64,000 nucleotides of DNA from Sternotherus odoratus (lineage: Eukaryota > Chordata > Testudines > Kinosternidae): assembly GCA_032164245.1 (NCBI GenBank), contig JAVMKO010000001.1, forward strand, positions 13,615,603-13,679,602. Reading direction: 5' to 3'. Position 1 is the first letter of the stretch; the number at the start of each line of letters is the position of its first letter. Below are positions 56,134-64,000 of the stretch, one piece after another. A program made the position numbers and the translations under genes. Under the pieces are notes generated by a model. It did no database searches, was not told where the DNA came from, and saw only the letters and a program-made list of their open reading frames with translations.

Positions 56134-59084
56134 ACACTCTGAAATCTGCTGCCACCCCAAGGAGAGGCGGGGCAATACTGTGGGGGCAGGGCAACAGCAT
56201 GGGGGCAGAGCCACGAAAGTCTGTGTAGGTTGTGCCTAAGATCCCAGACTGACTTAATTCAGCACTGCCTACACTTACGTGTCCAGCCCTTGTCACGCTT
56301 GTGTCTCTACAGCTATTCCAACTTAAATTCAATGAGAGCTCTAAGGGGTTTGCTGCCACTACAGCTGGGAGGTGTGGCCCCCAGTGCGGGCAGACAAACT
56401 CAAGCTAACTCAGTGACTAAAAATAGCAATATGGATGTGGAGGCAGAGGTGATGGCTCGGGCTCCCCACCCCAGCCCAGCCCACCCGACTCCCTAGGTCT
56501 GAGTTCGGGGGAGGGACGGGGTCAGCCCCAGCCTCAGCCAATGCCACAACATCCACACTGCTATTTTCAGTGTGCTAGCTCAAGCTGCCTATCTTCACTG
56601 GGAATCATGCCTCCCGAATACAGAGCAAACATACCCAAGGTGATTGGCACTTCTCAGGGTATGGCCCATAGGAAGAATGTACGTGTACATAATTACTAAA
56701 GCAGTGGCAGCTATGTAAAGATGCCAAACATTTAGTTTCTATTCACACTGAGTTCCCATGTTGCTGCATTATTATATATGGGTGAAGCTAGAAGTGGTCA
56801 TAAATAAATCTGCAGTGGGTGAATATACGCATACAACCAACATATCTCTTTTGAGTCTTACCAATGCAGTTACAACCTTATAATCATTTTAGTTCGTTTT
56901 TAGGACATTAAAAATAAGTGAACAAAAGCAATTGAAAGAGCATTTCAAGCATTCCCTTGTAGTACTGGAAACGCACACAGACTAGCTCTGTGCTAATGCA
57001 GGAGAACCTGAGCGTGAAACTGATTGCAAATGGCAAAGGGAAGTGTGAAATCTGCTCTCACCGTAAAATCTCAGTCAGACACCAAAAGCAGGGGTACAGC
57101 CGAAATGTCGAAAAATAAATTGGAGTGAAAAGCTCTTTCCGTTTAGATCATCTGCCTTTTGACCAATAATTCAGAGAAGTTACTGTGGGCCCGATTTTCC
57201 GTCAGAGGTTACAGTACGTGGGTGAACATTTGGAGGAAGAAAAACGGTCATTCAAAATAATGAACAGTACGTGTGATAAAGTTGTGTAAGAACTTGGTCA
57301 GTGAAGTGAAACCAGGATCACAAGGGATTCTAATGGCTAACGTCACTTAGTTTATTACCCTATGGAAGAAGATGAACTGTTTAACCTGGGGCCTGTTCCT
57401 GCATCCCTTATTCCTATGACTTTAACTTATTTGTGCAAGGATTCCCACTAACTCACATACAACTAGGAGGAACGATTTGTCTTTTGCTAATTGCGGTAAA
57501 TCAGAGTATTTTAAACAGATTCTCTGGCTTGACCAATGTGAGTCAAACTAAGTTCCAGACCAGGGAGTGTGCATAGGAGGAAATAGGTTACCAGGCTTTT
57601 GTCGTTAAAGTCTCTTGCACTGAGCCAGGAGTTCGGCAAGATCCAGGGATGTGTGCGAGGGCTCAGTGACTGCCTGCACGCACAGTGTGTACATGAGAAA
57701 AAGCAAACTCCCTGGCTGGACCAAAACCCAATGGACTGGGGAAAGGTGGGACCCAGGGCTCTGTGCTGGTGGATTGACAATGCTGATTAGGCTTGGTGAG
57801 GATGGGCGATGGACTCTGGAGTGGTGAATGAGCTGTCCAGGTTCCTCTGGAAAAGGAAAGGGACCCCACCCAAAGGGGGAATGCGTGGGTGTATTGGAGG
57901 GCAAGTGAGGTCTCACCCTGAAGAGGAGACCAAACTCTTGGCCGAAGGAAACAGTAGGCTCCTCAGCCGTTCCCTCCCCCACGCTTCACACAGGAGCCCA
58001 GCCAGCCCATGAAAGAAGCAGCGGGTGGTGGGCATCTTCGGCTACATTTTTCAGGTTTTCAAGAAGGCTCAGCGTGCTGGGTCGGAGACAGACACACTAG
58101 CGAGCCGCCTGTGCCCCAGCCTACGAGTCTGAATTCCAGCCTGGGACTCTTCCAACCTCTTCTGATGAGCTCAGAAAGCGTTTAGCAGCTTTGCAGATTA
58201 GCTCTTGTTCAGCTGTGCACCAGTGACCGCTAATTCCGGTGACGTAGCCCCGCTAAGAGAAATGGATAAGATCTCCCAGGGGGTGGGGGGGATCACAAAT
58301 CAGGAAACGAAATCCATATTCCCTGCCATCATCAAATTACCAGGCTGCAGAAAGTAAAAGAGTAGCGGATAAGAGAATGATCCTCCCGCCACCAGGCCTG
58401 GGGAGCCTAGTTCTTTAAAGACAAACATGAAAGAATCAAACAGAAAAGCAAATCAATCCATCGCCCAATGCGCAAACGGCTTTCCCCCAAACTAATTCCT
58501 ATCTGCGCTGCTGAAAAGGCTGGAGAGGCAGACAAAGACGCTATGGTGGGGCAGGGAGGGGCGGTAAATGAGGTGTTGTGTCTACTCAGACACACTAACA
58601 GATTTAGTTTTCAATGCAATAACAGGAGGCAGAAAATGTAAGGCAGCACTTAGCATCTACAATAGTGCTTAATACGTTCCGAGTGCTCTATGGGCGCTGT
58701 ATCTGAATGCAGCCTTTCACAAATGGGCAGCCCCTGCCCATACAGGAGGAGGATCAGACCCTTTGGCAGGGGCTATTTCAAGCAGACAGGATTTGCAGGA
58801 TCGGGCCCAATTACTCCTTTTTACCTATGGGCTCAGTCCCACAGGGCCCTGCTCTCCACTGCTTTGCACCTGTGTAGCCATTTACGCCTGTGCAGAAAGC
58901 GGGTAAGGTGGATGTAAGATGCTCCCAAACTGGGAGCACTCTACATCCATGTTGCATAGGTGCAAATAGCTACATAAGGTACACGTGGAGAATCAGGCCT
59001 ACTGACTTCAGTGGGACCTACGTGCATGAGTAAGACAAGCAGGATTGGGTCTCAAACCCCTGCTCCAGGTTGGGAAATAGTATT

Positions 59085-59185
59085 GTACCTATCTGACAGA
59101 TGGGGAAACTGAGGCACAGCGCGGTTAAAGTGACTCACCCAAAGTTACACTGTAAGTCAATGGCAGAGTCATTCCACTAGCGCGG
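59085..59185. repeat. MIR-like SINE fragment
   Basis: Contains CTGACAGATGGGGAAACTGA, GGCACAGCGCGGTTAAAGTG and GTCAATGGCAGAGTCA. Confidence 0.55.
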
Positions 59186-59271
59186 GGAAAGTCCTAGGTT
59201 TCAGATCTGTTGGCCGGTAGCTAGCCGGGGACTGCCTCACAAGGGATGAGACAATTACATAGATAGGTTAC

Positions 59272-59355
59272 CAGTAAGCAAGGGATGGGTGCTCCTTCAG
59301 GGCTTGTGTTGGAAGGGCTGGAAGCTTCTTCAAGTCGGTCTTCACAATTTCATTG
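59272..59355 (-). CDS. FRMD4A: FRMD4A coding exon a (end of FERM F2 lobe), most 5' exon in window
   Basis: Read on the minus strand, this 84-nt exon lies between a strong acceptor (a CT-rich tract ending TTTCAG) and a GTAACC donor. It encodes one leftover base, 27 codons starting NEIVKTDLKKLPALP and ending HPSLAY, then TG, which completes a Cys codon with the first base of the next exon. This matches the part of the FERM central (F2, acyl-CoA-binding-like) lobe of FRMD4 proteins just before the F2/F3 junction. The FERM domain places FRMD4A at the membrane-cytoskeleton cortex. The exon is internal: it opens with a split codon and the coding sequence must continue upstream beyond position 64000. 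FRMD4A is preferred over FRMD4B because of downstream exons. Family assignment is from memory, not a search. Confidence 0.88.
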
Positions 59356-61156
59356 CTGAAAGAGAGAGAGAGTTGAAAAGGGGGATCAGACTACAAGAAA
59401 GCCACCACAGTATCTGATATGACCCGACCCAGCTGGCTGGCTGCTACGGCTCTGCATCTGTTCCTCCTTAACGACAGGCACTGGGCTCTCTTTTCCTCCC
59501 TTTCTTTCAAAGGCAGCGTAGTAATTTTCTCCTCCTGTACCACACTTGGAGCAGAGCTGTCCCAGCTGGCTATGTTTATTCATCTCGCATAATCGCCTCA
59601 AAATATAAATACCCCACAGTCGTAGAGTTTCACTGGGCAGCCCTGTGGGTAACTGCACATGGAGAGAGGAGCAGGGAAGAGAAATGGCTGCACAAGGCAC
59701 CTTTGTTTTAAAAAATTCCCGTCTGGTGCAAAATGTAGCATTTTGTTGTCATAGTAACACAGGTTGCTTTTTAGCACATCACCACGGAGATCCACTCTTT
59801 GCACTGGTTCCTCACTGAGCAGGGGCCAATTTGAGGCCTATCTCCTATTAATCAAAACCCTCTCTGGGATTGGACCCAGCCACCTGAGAGCTTGGCTCCC
59901 CTGCCATGACCTGCTATGGTGGCCATGTCCCACTGCAACAACGAAACTGCAGACCAATAGGGGGAGGCGGGGGAGGATGGGCGATGAAATGATCGGCAAG
60001 AACTGGAGCTCAACTGTGGAACTGATGGTTATATTATCACAGCAATCCCTCCCCCCACATGAAAGAGAACACTAAAAATATTTGATAAATCAATCAGGCT
60101 GCTTCCTCTTCTCCTATGGGCTGGGAAGGAAAAACAGAGAGAGAGAGGGCGCACGCCAACACTTGTTATTTTGATTTCTATTTTTAGAAGTAAAAGCTAC
60201 TCAGATACAATAGCAACGGGGCAACGTAAGACAGTCTGCACAATGTGAGACGCCAGAGTTAATACGCTCACCGACTTCCCTCTTAATAGCAATTTTTCCT
60301 TCTTCAATAAAATGCAAGTTTGCCATACCCTCTCCCCGCCTTCTGTTGCGGGTTCTTGACACACATGGACACATCTAATACACAGATACAGACACTTTCC
60401 TTTGAGTTAATTGGCGTGCTCTTGAAAGGCATCATGCCGACAGCCTTGGAGACCGAAACCCTCTACACCTCTACAAAACAGGTACCAGAGCAGGCAATGG
60501 CAGCGAAGGCAACGTCATTCACTCCCCATGGCCCATTCAGCCTTTGGCCTCATTGCTGAGTTGTTATGTGGATGCTTCTCCATTGAGATATGGACTGAAA
60601 CCACATTTCACTGAAGCTCATTTCACATAGGCTAAATCACAGCCATTTTGTTGATGACTTTCAGTCCCTGTGAAGATGGGCTAGGCTCACATCCATGACA
60701 CGGGGGGAGAGGAGGAGGAGGAACAATTACTAGGACACTGATGGTGAGATAGCAAGAAACCTCCCCTTGAGTAATAATTAGGGATCTTATTCTCCTTCAC
60801 ACTAGTGTATGTCTGGAGTCTATTTAAGTCAACAGAGTTACACTGGTGTAAAACCAGTGTAAATGAGATCAGAATTGGCTAGAAGAAAGGTGCTGAGTTA
60901 ATATACAGTAACAATTTGTGATTAGTTAGTAAGGAAAAACTAGGGTGATCCTTAGAAGTCATTCAGAACAGGCAAGAAACTTCATTCTGGAGCCTGGTGA
61001 CCACCACAGGTGAAGTGATTTGCTAATGAACTGTCTGGAGAAAGAAGAGATTGTGATGCAACTGACACTACTTTAGACATGGTTCGCAAGCATTTTCCCA
61101 CAGCATTTCTCCACTCCCACACCACAGTGATAGACACTGCTTAAGAACCTAGATGG

Positions 61157-61440
61157 CTATGTCCAGACTAGAGTGTGTGGTCATGTTTTAACTCATGTTA
61201 ACTGCTAGCCTGAGCCAGAGGGTGAACCACAAATGTATGCGTCCTGGAACAAACATTTTATGGAGTGTCTAGACTAGCATTTACAATCAAGTTACTTAAC
61301 TGGCAATCAATTAACCTGAGTTAAACCGGGACCACAAACTCTATTTAAGAAATCCCTATGGATAGCACAGAGTTTCTTGCAAAATGGGTTCTAGTTTCTT
61401 GTCTGGACAAAGATATGCTGGAAAGTAACCACAAGAAATT
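61157..61440. mobile_element. MITE-like element
   Basis: Left word GGCTATGTCCAGACTAGAG, internal GAGTGTCTAGACTAGCATTT, and later GTTTCTTGTCTGGACAAAG. These are degenerate versions of the (C/G)TAGAC terminal words; boundaries not definable. Confidence 0.4.
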
Positions 61441-62261
61441 GTGAGGGCACAAAACTGGAGCAAACTAGTAAATCCTAGAATGCAAATGTACAGTGGCTAG
61501 AATATCCATATTTGTCAATATATATGATAAACTGTTTCCTATTCTAAATGTACAGAAAAACTGTAGTGTCTCAGATACCAATGTCAGATGACTTTTGGCA
61601 AATGCTGACCTATTATGGGCTACCACTGTTTTGTATCCCGTCATTCAGTTGTCAATCCTTCTAAAGAGCAAATGTTCAAAAATCATTCTGGTTTTTTACT
61701 TCTGCAGGACATATATATCTGCACAAGTTTGAGATGTTGCTCTATTCAGCATTATCTGCTGATCTGACCTCTATGGCTGACAGAAGAGCCAACCCAGATA
61801 ACACCACCTTACCACATACATAATTCATTGTATTTGCTCAGACAGGTCAGTCTCCTTTACAGCAACTGCACACTCGACCCTTGCCAACTTTTTTAACATT
61901 GCAAAAGGCTTGAAAAAGTCAGTTCTCCAAGAAGCAGCCAGCACCCACGTGGCACTTCTGCTCAGGTAGGTTTCATTCAAGAAATTTTTCTGAATTCTGC
62001 TGTGACGTTGCACCCCATAATGCTTTATATAGAAATATGCTTATGAGTGTAAATATGACAACTGGAATATGTTCTATGCTAGATATGCCGTGTAACATAT
62101 CTTTGCAAAGGTTATGTCCTACTGAACATATTAATCCTATTCTCATGCATGTATCATTTTTATATCTGAAGTTCTGAGTGTTGGCTCTATGCTTGTATTT
62201 AAAGTGTTTGTTGTAGGAAGCATCTAAGGCAGATTTGGTCAACATAGTGTGAAGGGGTTAT

Positions 62262-62880
62262 TCAAGTAATTGGGAGTACGCAGCTAACAACAGACCTTTA
62301 TCGATGATCACTGACCTATCTTCTTCATTATTTACCACTCCCCCAATTTTTGTGTCATCTGCAAATATTATCAGTAATGATTTCATGTTTCCTTCCAGGT
62401 CATTAAAATAGCGCCCAGCCGAGAACTGATCCCTGTCCAACCCCACTTGAAACACACCTGCCTGATAATGATTCCTTGTTTACAGTTCTATTTTGAGACC
62501 TCTCTCTTAGCCATATTTTAATCCATTTAATATGTCATGTTGATTTTACAACATTCTAGATTTTTAATCAAAATGTCATGCATACCAAGTCAAACACCCT
62601 ACTGAAGTTTATTACATCAACACTTTTACCTTTATCAACCAAATTTGTAATCTCATGAAAAAAGATACCAGTTTAGTTTGACAATGAGTTTTCATAAACT
62701 CATACTGATTGCCATTAATTATATTACCCTTCTTTAATTCTTTATTAATCAAGTCTCATACCATCTGCACTAGTATTTTGCCTGGAATCAATGTCAGGCT
62801 AAAAGGCCTATAATTTAACCTTTTAAAATACTGGCACACCATTAGCTTCCAGTCTTCTGGAACTACCAGCATTTCCCAGT
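62262..62880 (-). mobile_element. CR1 LINE 3' region
   Basis: Plus-strand words such as TTTTTGTGTCATCTGCAAAT, ACCAAGTCAAACACCCTAC, CATCAACACTTTTACCTTTA and CCAGTCTTCTGGAACTACC are the reverse complement of a CR1 ORF2/3' untranslated region common in turtles. On the minus strand the short frame DLEGNMKSLLIIFADDTKI (about 62290-62440) resembles the RT palm FADDTK motif. Heavily decayed with multiple frame breaks. Confidence 0.7.
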
Positions 62881-62959
62881 GGCTTACCCAGAGGTGCCAG
62901 GAGGCAGGCAGTCTGTGAGACTTAGGACTGGGTTTATCAAGTCTAAGCACAGGCCCCAA

Positions 62960-63310
62960 GTTTCTAATTTGCTGGGGGGTGCTCCCCTCAGGCTCTCCCC
63001 CCACTCCACCCCTTTCCCAAGGCCTCACTCCACTTCTTCACACCCTCGCTCCACCCTTTCCCTGCCCAGTTCCGCCCCCTTCCCCAAGCACGCCGTGCCC
63101 TCGCTCCTCCCCCTCCCCCTAGCACCTCCTGATCCCACAAAACAGCTGATCCGGGGCAGGCAGTAGGTCCTGAGAGGGAGGGGAAGGAGCTGATCAGTGG
63201 GGCCTGCCGGTGGGCGGGAAGCACTGGCAAGGGAGGTTCCGATAGGGGGGCTGCTACATCCACCATTTTTTCGCTGTGGGTGCTCCAGCCGCCCGGAGCA
63301 CCCACGGCAT
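62960..63310. repeat. C-rich repeat ending GGTGCTCCAGCCGCCCGGAG
   Basis: Starts at GGGGGGTGCTCCCCTCAGG, continues as C-rich CCCTTTCC words, then GATCCGGGGCAGGCAG and ends GAGCACCCACGGCATCAG. GGGTGCTC and GAGCACCC near the ends are inverse, so it may be a terminal-repeat element. Confidence 0.5.
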
Positions 63311-64000
63311 CAGTGCCTATGAGTCTATGAGAATTCAAGGCCTAAAGTCAATAGGCATTTTGCCACTGACTTCAAAAAGTACAGAATCAAGAGCTAAGTG
63401 TCCATCTCCTATTGAAAATCAATAAGATTTGGGCACCTCATGCCCATAGCCTCCTTTAGAAATCCAAGCTAAATGTATAATTTTTCAGTGCAAACAACCA
63501 TATCCTTTGGTTACCCCTCCAAAACAAAAGTGAAAAATCAATTCCCCTTAACATACAAGGGGCTTTAACTTCTTTTTTTAAAACCCAGCTCAGTAGTACA
63601 TCCTCTGCAGTTCTGCCTCTCAGGCCATGTGAACTTGTTGGGAAATTCCTGAAACCCAATCAGCAGTTGCCGGAAAAACTCCATCTGAAGGGAGATTCGG
63701 GAAAATGACACAATACTGCTTCTGTGGACTCCAGGGCCCTTGACAATTAGAACTCTGCTTGGAATCTAAAGAATTGGAGCAGACTGATGAGAGCAAACAC
63801 TGGGCCTTATATGGCTTATTTTGTTCTGTCTCTCCCACACCAGGGGTTCCCTCCCAGGTTGCTGATACACTGTGTTTTGGCTATGGCTACACTAGAGAGC
63901 TTACAGCATGGCACACAACTGTCTTCATGTGTTTCTAATGTGGGAAAATAGGCACTATCGGTGACCATCTACATTTACAGATTTAATTCGACATTGGGCG

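Larger units (their letters stand above)
48441..59271 (-). other. FRMD4A: FRMD4A intron a-b (10.8 kb, phase 2)
   Basis: The intron has GTAACC donor and TTCACAG acceptor on the minus strand. Named contents are listed separately: MITE fragments, two hAT-like elements, a CR1 tail, the TA-flanked TIR element, a MIR-like SINE and a CryI-type SINE. Nothing recognisable was seen in 49620-50340, 54850-55940 or 56150-59080, apart from low-complexity patches. Confidence 0.75.
59356..64000 (-). other. FRMD4A: FRMD4A intron upstream of exon a (partial)
   Basis: No further coding exon was recognised here. The segment starts with the polypyrimidine tract of exon a (a GA run on the plus strand at 59357-59374). 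It holds a MITE-like sequence around 61157-61440, a CR1 3' end (62262-62880) and a C-rich repeat (62960-63310). The stretches 59400-61150 and 63340-64000 show no repeat I can name. Confidence 0.7.

Overview
The window comes from a vertebrate nuclear genome, most likely a turtle. It carries widely spaced exons with GT-AG splice sites, a tRNA-derived SINE of the turtle CryI type, several CR1 LINE 3' ends, many MIR-like CORE-SINE fragments, and a dense population of short DNA transposons (hAT-like, Tigger/pogo-like and MITEs). There is no prokaryotic or organellar signature. The species call rests on my memory of turtle repeat families and is inference.

One gene was recognised. It lies on the minus strand and enters and leaves the window inside introns. 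Nine consecutive internal coding exons, in transcript order 59272-59355, 48375-48440, 48112-48169, 46044-46130, 30220-30296, 24753-24891, 17029-17170, 5495-5628 and 1390-1512, splice in frame into 303 codons without a stop. They encode the end of the FERM F2 lobe, the whole F3 (PH-like) lobe, a serine-rich linker and the first two-thirds of the DUF3338/CUPID coiled-coil domain of FRMD4A. FRMD4A is a cortical scaffold that links Par3 to the Arf6 exchange factor cytohesin-1. The start codon, FERM F1 lobe, rest of CUPID and C-terminal tail lie outside the window.

Most of the remaining sequence is intron, and its recognisable content is mobile DNA. From low to high coordinates: a solo LTR (4339-4967, 5-bp target duplication); a Tigger-like element (8890-9311); a MITE (10134-10441); a hAT-like element inside a CR1 tail (10659-11109); a GC-rich hAT-like element (about 14356-15045); an 18-bp tandem array (17833-17969); a second, inverted Tigger-like element with an internal minisatellite (18084-18625); a hAT-like element (19466-19814); a long near-perfect hairpin (23715-23835); further hAT-like elements with exact 8-bp target duplications (24013-24327, 28034-28256); a CpG-rich stretch around the exon at 30220; a MITE split by a 5S rRNA-derived SINE (32803-33412); a 113-bp CA microsatellite; a solo LTR with a 39-bp minisatellite that splits an older SINE (39927-40509); a 1.3-kb hAT-like element (50661-51955); a CR1 tail (52196-52645); and a TA-flanked TIR element (53055-54300). 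The last 1.8 kb holds another CR1 3' end and a C-rich repeat.

The most unusual objects are the TIR element at 53055-54300, whose core carries a coding-like reading frame followed by a splice-donor-like site on the strand opposite FRMD4A, and the intact 5S-derived SINE at 32890-33175 with an 18-bp target duplication. No new multi-gene system was found.
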